NCBI RefSeq assembly: GCF_025380365.1
Contig: NZ_JAOCQF010000002.1
Coordinates: 606,841-667,301, forward strand
Origin: Albidovulum sediminis
GTDB lineage: Bacteria; Pseudomonadota; Alphaproteobacteria; Rhodobacterales; Rhodobacteraceae
DNA: 60,461 nt
Reading direction: 5' to 3'
Both the position numbers and the translations under genes were made by a program. Shown here piece by piece: positions 44,768 to 52,647 of this stretch; the stretch's first letter is position 1, and the number at the start of each line of letters is the position of its first letter. Below the pieces are notes generated by a model. The model made no database searches. It was not told the DNA's origin and was given only the letters and a program-made list of their open reading frames with translations.

Positions 44768-46294
44768 TCAGGCGTCACCGCGCCAAAGGGCAAGTGCCTT
44801 GCGGATCGAGTCGAGCATATGCGAGCGATCCGCCGCGTGTTCATAGGCATATGACTGTTCGGCTCGCGCAAGATGGTCCCAGTCAGGTTCAGCCTCGGCC
44901 ACCGCGTCGAGGTGTCGACGAACCTCTTCAGGTCGGCCCAGTTCGGCAGCAAGCGCTGCCATCCAGACCCGCTGGCGCAGGTCCGGATGCGGGACGCGCG
45001 ACAGCGACCGGGCAGCTTCGTCATAGCGACCAAGCATGAACAGTGCCTCGAAACGCAGGATGTCCTCGTGCCCAACCGGCAGCGGCCCCGAGTTCTCCAC
45101 CTGCGACAGCCAGTCAAGTGCCTCTTGCGGTCGGCCGCGACTTAGCAGAAGGACGACCATGTCCGTCACCGTGTCGACGCTCGACGGATTAAGGGCAAGG
45201 GCACGGCGAATGTTGGCTTCGGCGGAGATATAGTCGCCCAGATAACTTTGCACGTAACCCAGTAGCGAAAGCGCTCGTGCTTCACCGGGGGCAAGTTCGA
45301 CACCCTTCTGCGCCAGCGCCTTTGCCCGCGTCCTTGTGGCAGCTGACGCGAGGCCAAAGCCATCGGAGGCGATTTCGGCCCAGGCAAGGAAGGAATAGGC
45401 CAGTCCGAAGCCGGGATTCTCGGCAACCGCTCGTTCAAAATGATCACGTGCCGTAGCATAGGTGCTGGGGTCGCCGTGACGCATCAGTGCGCGACCGCGG
45501 ATCACCTGATCATAGGCCGTCAGGTTTTCGGTTGGCCATGAAGCAGTTCGGGCGCGTTCACCAAGTTCTAGCGACAGCGAGAGGGTGCGGACGATGCGGC
45601 GAACGATGTCTTGCTGTGTCAGCAGCGCGCACGCGTCGCAGTTGAAGCGTTCGACCCAGACCAGCGCCCCGTCTTCGGCCCGAACAAGCTTGACCGAAAG
45701 GCGCAATCCCCCCGATAGAGCTTGCACAGATCCTTCAACAAGATAATCAGCCCGGGTCTGCCGAACGATGGCGGGCAGGTCTCGCTCTGCGGTGTCGGCT
45801 GTGGCGATCACCCGGGGTGAAAGCACAGTCACGTCACGAAACCGTGTCAGACCGTCGGCGATTTCCTCGGACAGCACCTCAACAAACGGCAGCCAGTCGG
45901 TTTCTGTCACAACGCCGGTCGTCGGCAGCACAGCAATCCGTGGCGCGTGTGCCCCGGTGTCCTGCCGGTCCGGCCGAACCGGCGTCAGTTCCAGCATGTA
46001 ACCCCGACGTGCCACGGTGCGAAGTAGACGGCCGTCCTGCACTCCAAGGGCGAGACGAATGTCCCGCACCGCCTGCGTCAGGGAGTCATCGGTCACGATC
46101 ACGTCCGGCCAGACCGCCTCGATCAGCTCGGCTTTGGTCAGGACCCTTCCGGCATGCTGCGCCATATAGCAAAGCAGGGCGAAAGACTTCGCCCTGATGT
46201 CGATGATCCTGCCGTCTCGATTCAGCGTCCCGGCATCAAGGTCGAGGGTTGATCCCCCCAGCTCCATCCGGCCCGCCAGCTGCGCCCCGGTCAT
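44768..46294 (-). CDS. Winged-helix transcriptional regulator with TolB-like and TPR domains
   Basis: This 508-aa protein has an OmpR-type winged helix at the N-terminus (residues about 25-105: KSFALLCYMAQHAGRVLTK, DSLTQAVRDIRLALG, VARRGYMLEL). A middle domain of the type often found in adenylate-cyclase-like regulators follows (PRIAVLPTTG, EEIADGLTRF, DYLVEGSVQ). TPR-like repeats fill residues about 270-490. It has no cyclase catalytic domain and no receiver. The start MTGAQLAG at 46294 is chosen; the frame stays open further up but overlaps the small DUF1127-like gene. It lies 52 bases after that gene and is likely cotranscribed. Confidence 0.85.
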   Translation of the reverse strand: MTGAQLAGRMELGGSTLDLDAGTLNRDGRIIDIRAKSFALLCYMAQHAGRVLTKAELIEAVWPDVIVTDDSLTQAVRDIRLALGVQDGRLLRTVARRGYMLELTPVRPDRQDTGAHAPRIAVLPTTGVVTETDWLPFVEVLSEEIADGLTRFRDVTVLSPRVIATADTAERDLPAIVRQTRADYLVEGSVQALSGGLRLSVKLVRAEDGALVWVERFNCDACALLTQQDIVRRIVRTLSLSLELGERARTASWPTENLTAYDQVIRGRALMRHGDPSTYATARDHFERAVAENPGFGLAYSFLAWAEIASDGFGLASAATRTRAKALAQKGVELAPGEARALSLLGYVQSYLGDYISAEANIRRALALNPSSVDTVTDMVVLLLSRGRPQEALDWLSQVENSGPLPVGHEDILRFEALFMLGRYDEAARSLSRVPHPDLRQRVWMAALAAELGRPEEVRRHLDAVAEAEPDWDHLARAEQSYAYEHAADRSHMLDSIRKALALWRGDA

Positions 46295-46346
46295 GCCCGC
46301 CCATGTATTCGGATCTCGGTCAGGTTTCCTGAATTGCAGGTGCCCG

Positions 46347-46577
46347 TCAAGTGCGGCCAAACTGTATCGGTGCCGACGGCGGATCCGGCAGGCCTGCCGC
46401 CATGCCAAGGCCAATGTCGTCCAGGAGATGGGGTGAAATACTGGCCATCCGTTCGACCGCGCTTTGCAGGGCGGCTTCATCTCTGCGCTGCATGAGGATC
46501 GTGCGGATGGTGGCACGGCCCGGAATTCGCGGCAGGCGCAGCGAAAGGGAGAAGCTGAGAAGCGAGACCGTTGTCAT
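46347..46577 (-). CDS. Small DUF1127-like protein
   Basis: This 76-aa protein contains the DUF1127/YjiS pattern: an arginine-bearing helix, then ERMASISPHLLDDIGL, close to the family's L-x-D-I-G-L end. It starts MTTVSLLSFSL with an AAGGA site nine bases upstream. DUF1127 proteins in alphaproteobacteria can bind RNA and affect phosphate or sRNA pathways; the extra 15-residue tail after the motif is unusual. It precedes the winged-helix/TPR regulator. Confidence 0.65.
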   Translation of the reverse strand: MTTVSLLSFSLSLRLPRIPGRATIRTILMQRRDEAALQSAVERMASISPHLLDDIGLGMAAGLPDPPSAPIQFGRT

Positions 46578-46871
46578 CGTGCGGATCCTTCTGGCTGATG
46601 ACCGGCTGTCCACCGGTGCCCGCAAACATGAACGCCGGAAAGGCGCAAGTCCGGAAAGCTCGACGAAATCGGTCTGAAGTTTCCGTGAATCTCTAGGAAA
46701 TGACAGGGTCCGACGCTGTCCGGCCGGCTTGTTTGCACCGACCGGTCGTCACTGCAGATAGCATCGTCAGCTTCCGTCGCGGTCGTTTTGCGCGACGCGA
46801 ATTACAGTCAGCGTGCGCCTCCGATTGACGAAACGTGGCGAACGTCGGTGTCCACCGGCTTCGCCCTCTCG

Positions 46872-47189
46872 TCAGTCCGCGACCTTCTTCCCGAACTGCT
46901 ACTTGAGGCTGATCTCCCCGAAACCGGGGAGCTTGCAGTAGATTTCGTCGTCGCCGGCGATCAGGCGGATGGTGCCGACCTTGATCACGCTGGAGGAGCC
47001 CTTGATCTTCAGATCCTTGATCACGGCGACAGTGTCACCGTCCGCGAGCAGATTGCCCAGGCCGTCGCGCACCTTGGCGCCCGCCTCGGGCGACCATTCG
47101 TGCCCGCATTCCGGGCAGGCAAGCAGGGAATCCGCCTCTTCGGTGTTGGCTCAGCGACATTCGGGGCACGGCGGCAGGGTCCAGGTCAT
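46872..47189 (-). pseudogene. yjdM: Broken yjdM/phnA-type zinc-ribbon gene with two nonsense codons
   Basis: Read from ATG 47189, the frame gives MTWTLPPCPECR, a TGA stop at codon 13 (47151-47153), then ANTEEADSLLACPECGHEWS and AVIKDLKIKGSSSVIKVG. This is the zinc ribbon and C-terminal domain of YjdM/PhnA. A second stop, TAG (46899-46901), interrupts just before QFGKKVAD, which is the family's normal C-terminal stretch. Both stops fall where relatives usually have Ser or a small residue and are one base away from Ser codons. The gene is not expressed as one protein. Confidence 0.85.
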
Positions 47190-47348
47190 GTGCGCACCTA
47201 TGACGGCAGGATCGATGACGGATAGGGCGCTTGGCGGCGGGGCGCAGCTTAAGCCCCACGAGAGGCGCGACCCTTCGCGTGCGCACCCCTCAGCCTCGCA
47301 AAAATGGGGCGAAGCCTGTATTGAGGGGCCTGGTTTTAAGGGCGCCGT

Positions 47349-48278
47349 TCAGCCAAGGGGCCAGGGAGAAGCTGCATCCTCCACAATCTGTCCAAAGATA
47401 TTCTCTCGATGCCATCGCAGGTTGTGCGGATGCGGCGTGTGATGGGGATCCTCAGGCTTCAGCAACTTGCCGCCGGGTCTGATGAGGCGATCGACGACAT
47501 CGCCAGGGACCTTGTTGCGAGACACGAGGATCGTCTCGTTGTCCTCGGCAATCGAAATTAGGCCACGGTCGAACATCCAGTGCAGTGTCCCGGAGAGCGC
47601 CAGACCGTTGCGGACGGAGTCGCTTCCGTCCCGCTCGACCGGCCGTATGTGAGCCGCCTGGACCTCGGGGCGATCTCCACCATTGCGCAGCTGCAACCCC
47701 GACATCGCGCAGCGGTATCCGTAGGCTTCCCTGACCTTTCTGCTGAAGGCGACCTCGCGGTATTTTCGGCGTGTCAGCCGCTCGATCACCGGCCGTTGAA
47801 AGATCAACGGTTCATCATCCAGCTCATTGGAGTGCGGGTCGTAGCGGGTCGCTTCGATCCGTTCGAGATCCTCCGGCAGGCCAAGATTGACGATCCGCGC
47901 GAAGTCGCTCTCTGGCAGGCGCCGCACCGCCGACTGCACGGCACCACCCGAAAGCGGTGCGCCGTCGGGGCCTGCCAGCGACGATTCCAGGGGGCGTCCG
48001 TTCACCAGTCGCGGCACTTCCCTGTCGAAGGGCAGGTAGCTCCCCGGCGCGATCAGGGCCAGATACCTTCCGTCGAACCCGGGCTTCGGAATCACCTGCG
48101 AGATTCTGGCCACGGCAAAATAGCCGCGCGGCCCGGCCTTTACAGGTTCATAGTAGACGATCCAGTCGCCAACCGCCGCCTCGACGGCCTTGAGGTAGGC
48201 GCGCGGAAGATCGTATTCGACATCGAGTTCATCCTCGTAGATCGAATCCGCCTTGTGCAAGAGAACGAGCTTGACCAT
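47349..48278 (-). CDS. HNH endonuclease
   Basis: This 309-aa protein has an N-terminal domain of unknown type (GDWIVYYEPVKAGPRGYFAV, reminiscent of EVE/PUA-like modules) and a C-terminal HNH_2 nuclease. The nuclease part is YGYRCAMSGL, then EVQAAHIRPV, and NGLALSGTLHWMFDRGLISI, giving the His-Asn-His core. Such proteins act in restriction-like defence or as stand-alone nucleases. It is in a decayed accessory region and next to a LOTUS-domain gene on the same strand, 72 bases downstream of it. Confidence 0.88.
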   Translation of the reverse strand: MVKLVLLHKADSIYEDELDVEYDLPRAYLKAVEAAVGDWIVYYEPVKAGPRGYFAVARISQVIPKPGFDGRYLALIAPGSYLPFDREVPRLVNGRPLESSLAGPDGAPLSGGAVQSAVRRLPESDFARIVNLGLPEDLERIEATRYDPHSNELDDEPLIFQRPVIERLTRRKYREVAFSRKVREAYGYRCAMSGLQLRNGGDRPEVQAAHIRPVERDGSDSVRNGLALSGTLHWMFDRGLISIAEDNETILVSRNKVPGDVVDRLIRPGGKLLKPEDPHHTPHPHNLRWHRENIFGQIVEDAASPWPLG

Positions 48279-48350
48279 GCGTCCAGGAAACCAGGATCGC
48301 CGGTGATGGCAAGACGAAACCGGCGGCGGTCGAGTGCAGCCAGGCTCCGT

Positions 48351-49238
48351 TCAGGTGGTGGCGGGCAGGTTACCCGCTTTCCCCGAAACCTGCTTTAACC
48401 GATACCAGGCGGCGCGCTGTCCACCCCTGTCCATGTAGCAAAGATCAAACAGACCGGACTCATGGATAACCTGTCGCCAGCTGCGGCACGCATACTTCGC
48501 TGGAAGCAATTCAGGATAGCGCTCGGCAATCCATTGGCCGGCCGCCTCGACAGAGGTCCAGCCTTCGACCGTCAACTCTCTTGCTGCTTCCTTTAGCGCC
48601 TTCACGATCCCTGAGACTTGCCAGTGCACGGTGCCATCCGGGGCAATTCCATAAACGATAAAGTCTCGGGACTCGTCCGAACCGAGAAGCTCCGCATGCT
48701 GACGCCGAGCCTCATACAGTATTCTCCCCCATATCTGGAGTTCTTGTTTGTGCAGACTAATGCGATCATAGGCCGCGACCAGGGCTTCTTGCGCAGCACG
48801 GCAGCCATCCGGACTCCAGACATCGTGCTGGTCGAGGAAGTGATGAACTAGGTCGTTCCTCAACACCACAAGTTCCCGCAGTCCGGCTTCGATCCGGGCG
48901 AGATCTTCGGCCGGCGGTGAGAAGCTAAACCGAGCCTCGATCCAGATCTCCCCCTCGGGTGCGTCCGGCTCGGCCCCGGCTTGGGCGGCGATCTCGTCGG
49001 CGACAAGATACGATCCGAGCAGTTCGCCGACCAGGGTGCCGAGGGTCTTGCGCGCGGTCGCGGCTACGCGCTCCTTCTGGGCCCCGTCGAGCGTCCGTGA
49101 TCCGAACGAGAACCGGCTATGAGCCACGATCGCCTTCATCTGGCGCTCGTATGCTTGGAGCTGCAACATGCATCGACCCAGCAATCGCTGAACATCCCGC
49201 TGGAGCGCTTGAACCGTGTCGTCGGGTGGTGCCGTCAT
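48351..49238 (-). CDS. OST-HTH/LOTUS-domain protein
   Basis: This 295-aa protein has a helical N-terminal half (RDVQRLLGRCMLQLQAYERQ, and a later ELVVLRNDLVHHFLDQHD, which looks HEPN-like or coiled). The C-terminal LOTUS-type winged helix lies at about residues 215-285 (GWTSVEAAGQWI, SWRQVIHESGLFDL, AAWYRLKQV). LOTUS domains bind RNA or G-quadruplex nucleic acids. The start MTAPPDD is at 49238. It precedes the HNH endonuclease, suggesting a two-gene unit. The function is unknown. Confidence 0.8.
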   Translation of the reverse strand: MTAPPDDTVQALQRDVQRLLGRCMLQLQAYERQMKAIVAHSRFSFGSRTLDGAQKERVAATARKTLGTLVGELLGSYLVADEIAAQAGAEPDAPEGEIWIEARFSFSPPAEDLARIEAGLRELVVLRNDLVHHFLDQHDVWSPDGCRAAQEALVAAYDRISLHKQELQIWGRILYEARRQHAELLGSDESRDFIVYGIAPDGTVHWQVSGIVKALKEAARELTVEGWTSVEAAGQWIAERYPELLPAKYACRSWRQVIHESGLFDLCYMDRGGQRAAWYRLKQVSGKAGNLPATT

Positions 49239-49606
49239 CGCTCTGTCTGATCCAAGTCTGGCACATAACAAACACATGCTGGTGAAGGGCACCATACCGC
49301 CATAGCATTGAGCCTGCGCGCTTGGCATTCGCTACTGCCAGCTTTGCGCCTTTCAGCGAATGATCGGCATCGGAGCATTTTCTGCGAACCTCCGCCGCAT
49401 TTGCCCGTTTCGACGGGGTGACCTCGGGCAGCCCGCACCGTTTCCGTAATCGTGCGTTGGCACTTCTCACAGACAGCCGTTCGCGACTGACGCATCTGTT
49501 CTGCGCTGAACCCCGCTGCCCTCGCCCCGCTGGCGGATTTCATTGCCGGCCTGACGCCCACAGCCGGCAGCGCCTGCTGTGTCCCCGCCGCGAAGGATAC
49601 CTAGTA
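49239..49606. other. Gap with no supported gene
   Basis: This 368-base stretch lies between the LOTUS-domain gene and the ACR3 remnant. A minus-strand ORF (49235-49561) has a VCEKCQRTITETV piece that could be a zinc-ribbon shred, but it overlaps the promoter area of the LOTUS gene and has no recognisable continuation. I see nothing else. Confidence 0.4.
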
Positions 49607-49869
49607 TGCCTTTTCGAACGCTGGCTGACCCGCTGGGTCGCCCTATGTATCCTTGCGGGCCTGGCCCTGGGTAACCTTTTGCCCGCCCTCTTCGGCGCCC
49701 TGACAGGTCTCGAATAGGCCTCGGTCAACCTTGTGGTCGCGGTGCTGCTCCGGGCGATGGTCTATCCGATGATGATCGCTATCGACTGCGACTCCCTCAG
49801 GGACGTCGGGCGGCGACCCAAGGGCCTCCTCATCAATCTGGCCATGAACTAGGTGATCGGCGCGCCTTA
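49607..49869 (+). pseudogene. acr3: Remnant of an ACR3-type arsenite efflux pump
   Basis: The reading LFERWLTRWVALCILAGLAL, then GNLLPALFGAL, matches the N-terminus of ACR3 (ArsB-2) pumps. A TAG (49715-49717) follows, then ASVNLVVAVLLRAMVYPMMI, another family segment (IDCDSLRDVGRRPKG), then a second TAG after LAMN, where relatives have Trp (NW). The remaining eight helices are missing; the sequence ends at the OsmC gene. It marks a lost arsenic operon. Confidence 0.75.
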
Positions 49870-50268
49870 CGCCTTTCGCCGCAGGATGCCTTCAAGCGGC
49901 ACGGCGCCCGACAGGGTGTTCGAGATAGTCCCGTATTTCAGCACGTTGCGATGCAGAAGGTCGAGGCGCTGATCGGTTTCGGGGCTGTCCACGATGATCT
50001 CGTATCGGATCAGCGTCAGCCTGGGTGGCGCATCCTGGCGCACAGCGTCCAGCCGCACCTCGGCGCCGGCGATCCGGAATTGCAGCATCGGCGTCACCCG
50101 CTCGATCCCCTTCAGCATGCAAGCCGCCAGTGCCGACAGCAGCAGTTCGACCGGGTTCATCGCGTCGCGCCGCCCGGCCAGATCGGTATCGAGCGTCACC
50201 TCGGCTTCCTTGGCGACCGCGAGGCTGCCATGGGCGTCGATACGGCGGGCTTGAACGCGGTATTCCAT
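49867..50268 (-). CDS. OsmC family protein
   Basis: This 133-aa protein has the OsmC/YhfA-type layout with TDLAGRRDAMNPVELLLSAL and the catalytic-type Cys in ALAACMLKGIERV; a second Cys is not obvious. Such proteins reduce organic hydroperoxides or act as thiol-handling partners. It overlaps the thioredoxin-like gene upstream by one base and is part of the four-gene ArsR operon. Confidence 0.88.
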   Translation of the reverse strand: MEYRVQARRIDAHGSLAVAKEAEVTLDTDLAGRRDAMNPVELLLSALAACMLKGIERVTPMLQFRIAGAEVRLDAVRQDAPPRLTLIRYEIIVDSPETDQRLDLLHRNVLKYGTISNTLSGAVPLEGILRRKA

Positions 50269-50495
50269 CAGAGGAGCTTTCCGATCTCGTCCGCCGTCAG
50301 CACCTTGCCGGTCGAGACGACCTTTTCGTCGACGACCAGACCCGGTGTCGACATCACCCCATAGGCCGCGATCTCGGCGAAGTCGGTGACCTTGACGATC
50401 TCGGCCTTCTTACCCGCCGCCACCGCCGCGGCCTTTGCGTTCTCGCCCAGGGCCACGCATTTCTTGCAGCCCGAGCCGAGGATCTTGATGATCAT
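50268..50495 (-). CDS. Small thioredoxin-like protein (MTH895/TM0996 family)
   Basis: This 75-aa glutaredoxin-sized thioredoxin-fold protein has the active site GCKKC near residue 9 and the cis-proline in MSTPGLVVD. These proteins are commonly encoded beside ArsP-type permeases and ArsR, and probably reduce thiols of that system. Confidence 0.92.
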   Translation of the reverse strand: MIIKILGSGCKKCVALGENAKAAAVAAGKKAEIVKVTDFAEIAAYGVMSTPGLVVDEKVVSTGKVLTADEIGKLL

Positions 50496-50509
50496 GATGT
50501 GGTCCTTTC

Positions 50510-51508
50510 TCAGATGAACCAGTTGGAAATCGCGTTGAAGATCAGGCCGATCGACAGGATGCCGACGATCACTACGCCGGTGAAGGTGACGAGAAGCGGC
50601 ATCTTAACGACGCGCTTGAGCATGATGAGCGAGGGCAGGGAGAGCGCAGTCACTGCCATCATGAAGGCCAGCACCGTGCCTAGACCCACGCCTTTGCCAA
50701 CCAGCGCCTCGGCAATCGGCAGGGTGCCAAAGATGTCCGCATACATCGGAATTCCCACAATCACCGCTGTTGGGACCGACCACCACTTGTCTTGCCCGAG
50801 CAGGGTCGAGATGACCTCTGCCGGCACCCAGTTGTGGATTGCCGCCCCGATGCCAACGCCGATCAGGACATAGGCCCAGACGCGGTGGACGATTTCGACC
50901 ACCTGATCGCGTGCGTAGGTAACCCGTTCGGCTCTCGTCATCGTCGCGACCTCACCGGTCACCGGCACGGCGCGGACGAAGGCCGCAACCTGATCCTCCA
51001 TTCCCAAGCGCCCGATCACCGTGCCCCCGACGATGGCCACGACCAGCCCGACGGCGACATAGGCCAGCGCTATCGGCCAGTTGAAGATCGACGCCAGCAG
51101 GATCACGGAGGCCAAATCGACCAGTGGCGAGGAGATCAGGAAGGAGAACGTCACCGCAAGCGGCAGACCCGCCGCAGTGAAGCCGATGAACAAGGGGATT
51201 GACGAGCAGGAACAGAAGGGTGTCAGCGTGCCCAGAAGGGCCGCCAGCGTGTTGGCACCAAGGCCGGAGCGGCCGCCCAGGAGAGCACGCGTCCGCTCCG
51301 GCGGAAAATGGCTTTGTACATATGAGATGGTGAAGATCAGAACGGACAGCAGGATGAAGATCTTGATCACGTCATAGACGAAGAACTGCACCGAGCCGCC
51401 AAGGCGCGAAGCCGGGTCAAGTCCGACCGAGGCCACACCTTGACCCACCAACTCGTTGAGCAAAGTCATCCGCAACAGTTGGTCATTCATCCAGCCGAAC
51501 ACGTTCAT
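50510..51508 (-). CDS. ArsP/DUF318-type permease
   Basis: This 332-aa membrane protein has about eight to ten helices and the family motif TPFCSCSSIPLFIG near residue 95, where cysteines can bind trivalent arsenicals. ArsP exports methylarsenite and related organoarsenicals; related permeases have unknown cargo. The start overlaps the ArsR stop (ATGA) and a thioredoxin-like and OsmC gene follow, forming one operon. Confidence 0.88.
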   Translation of the reverse strand: MNVFGWMNDQLLRMTLLNELVGQGVASVGLDPASRLGGSVQFFVYDVIKIFILLSVLIFTISYVQSHFPPERTRALLGGRSGLGANTLAALLGTLTPFCSCSSIPLFIGFTAAGLPLAVTFSFLISSPLVDLASVILLASIFNWPIALAYVAVGLVVAIVGGTVIGRLGMEDQVAAFVRAVPVTGEVATMTRAERVTYARDQVVEIVHRVWAYVLIGVGIGAAIHNWVPAEVISTLLGQDKWWSVPTAVIVGIPMYADIFGTLPIAEALVGKGVGLGTVLAFMMAVTALSLPSLIMLKRVVKMPLLVTFTGVVIVGILSIGLIFNAISNWFI

Positions 51509-51861
51509 GCGGCCGCCCCCATGACCATGATCTGACGCTCCAGTGCCGCCTCGACCAGACGTGCGAGAGACAGCGGCAGTTCAGGATTGATTCGGTAGCG
51601 CACCCATTGCGCATCGCGCCTGTCCACCACAAGCCCTGCTTGCTTCAGCACTTGCATGCGCCGAGACATGCGGCTTTGGGTTGCGCCCAGCCTCTGCATC
51701 AACTCGCAGACACAGTGTTCCGAGCCGTCCGCAAGCAGACGCATCGCGTCAAGGCGGGTCGGTTCGGCCAAGGCGGATAGAACGGCTAAGATCATGGGGG
51801 CGCGCTCCAATTCATGCGCATTTGCGCATAGACTGGCATTCTCCACCGTGATCTGGATCAT
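51505..51861 (-). CDS. ArsR family metalloregulator
   Basis: This 118-aa winged-helix repressor has the inducer-binding segment SEHCVCELMQRLG, the CVC-type As(III) site of classic ArsR, and the recognition helix TQSRMSRRMQVLKQAG. The start MIQITVEN at 51861 gives family length; a long upstream extension in the same frame runs through an IS fragment and is not real. First gene of the permease operon. Confidence 0.93.
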   Translation of the reverse strand: MIQITVENASLCANAHELERAPMILAVLSALAEPTRLDAMRLLADGSEHCVCELMQRLGATQSRMSRRMQVLKQAGLVVDRRDAQWVRYRINPELPLSLARLVEAALERQIMVMGAAA

Positions 51862-51889
51862 GACCTGCCCCCCCCGGAAGTTCCCTCGC

Positions 51890-52320
51890 TGTGATGGAGA
51901 GTCTGCCCAACCTGAGAAGGAGCAGACGACATGAGGAAAAGCCGTTTCACCGAGACCCATATTATCGGGATGATCAAGGAACAGGCGGCGGGACCGCCCA
52001 CTTCCGAGCGTTGCCGGAAGCACGGCCTGAGCCCCGCGACGTTCTACAAGCTCAAGGCCAAGCATGGCGGGATGGACCCGTCGGACGCCAAGCGGCTGAA
52101 GCAGCTCGAGGATGAGAACGCGAAGCTGAAGCGCCGGTTGGCCGATGCCATGCTTGATAACGTGGTGGTGAGGGATCATCCGATCTCCCAACGCCGGGCC
52201 TGCGTCCTGATCGGTGTCGATCCGAAGACGTTGCGGCGTGAGCAGCCGCCCGATAGCCCGGAAACCCGTGAGGAAATGCACAAGATCGCCGAGAAGCGTC
52301 GACGCTTCGACTATCGACGC
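51890..52320 (+). mobile_element. Left part of an IS3-family element
   Basis: Sequence typical of IS3-family left ends (TGATGGAGAGTCTGCCCAAC, AGAAGGAGCAGACG) precedes a shortened transposase reading frame. The right end is missing and the element stops where GAPDH-like sequence starts, near 52320. Confidence 0.7.
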
Positions 52321-52335
52321 GTGACGGCCCCCTGA
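51931..52335 (+). pseudogene. IS3-family transposase, internally deleted and truncated
   Basis: The frame gives the OrfA start MRKSRFTETHIIGMIKEQ, then the HTH GLSPATFYKLKAKHGG and leucine-zipper-like region. After MLDNVVV it jumps directly to RDHPISQRRACVLIGVD, which belongs to the start of OrfB, so roughly 20-30 residues and the usual frameshift region are lost. Homology ends after KRRRFDYRR; the whole DDE catalytic domain is absent. The frame then meets a stop in GAPDH-derived DNA. Confidence 0.85.
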
Positions 52336-52493
52336 AGGGCATCCTCGGCTTCGAGATGCCCCCCTGGTGTCTTGCGATTTCACCAACGACCCGCGGTCGT
52401 CCATCGTCTATGGCCCCTGCACCATGGTGATCAACGGCACGCAGGTGACGATCTGCGCCTGGTATGACAACGAATGGGGCGATGCCTGCCGGC
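52320..52493 (+). pseudogene. C-terminal fragment of a GAPDH with a frameshift (ArsJ-associated type likely)
   Basis: The segment begins DGPLKGILGFE in one frame. After a run of six C (52359-52364) it continues in another frame as PLVSCDFTNDPRSSIV, GTQVTICAWYDNEWG and DACRL. This is the highly conserved end of glyceraldehyde-3-phosphate dehydrogenase. Two extra C explain the frame change. The first roughly 250 residues, with the catalytic Cys, are missing. In arsenic islands such a gene is often paired with the arsJ transporter; the sequence after it fits that. Confidence 0.8.
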
Positions 52494-52615
52494 TGATCGG
52501 CGCGCTCCTGTCCGGCCCGAGCTATCAGGCCGGGGGCCTGGCCCTGTGCCTTGCCACGGCAGGTGCGATGGCACTGGCCAGCTGGCTGGCCGCCTGCAGG
52601 CTCAGGCTCGCCTGA
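52494..52615 (+). pseudogene. C-terminal tail of an MFS-type transporter (possibly arsJ)
   Basis: Directly after the GAPDH end the frame reads IGALLSGPSYQAGGLALCLA and then AGAMALASWLAACRLRLA before a stop. This looks like the last helix of a major-facilitator protein. Gene order in arsenic islands (GAPDH next to ArsJ) makes arsJ the best guess. Everything before the last helix is deleted. Confidence 0.4.
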
Positions 52616-52647
52616 GGACCGGCAGGGCTGCACCTTGCCGCGATGGC

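Noticed and set aside
44657-44854. 65-codon plus-strand ORF with a good AAGGAGG site
   Set aside because: It overlaps the 3' end of the winged-helix/TPR gene by 87 bases, has unremarkable composition and no recognisable family; the ribosome-like site may be chance.
46788-47225. Plus-strand ORF across the yjdM region
   Set aside because: The minus-strand reading matches YjdM/PhnA along its whole length, so the plus frame is a shadow.
51862-52404. N-terminal extension of the first ArsR gene
   Set aside because: The open frame upstream of 51861 runs antisense through the IS3 and GAPDH fragments; normal ArsR length begins at MIQITVEN.
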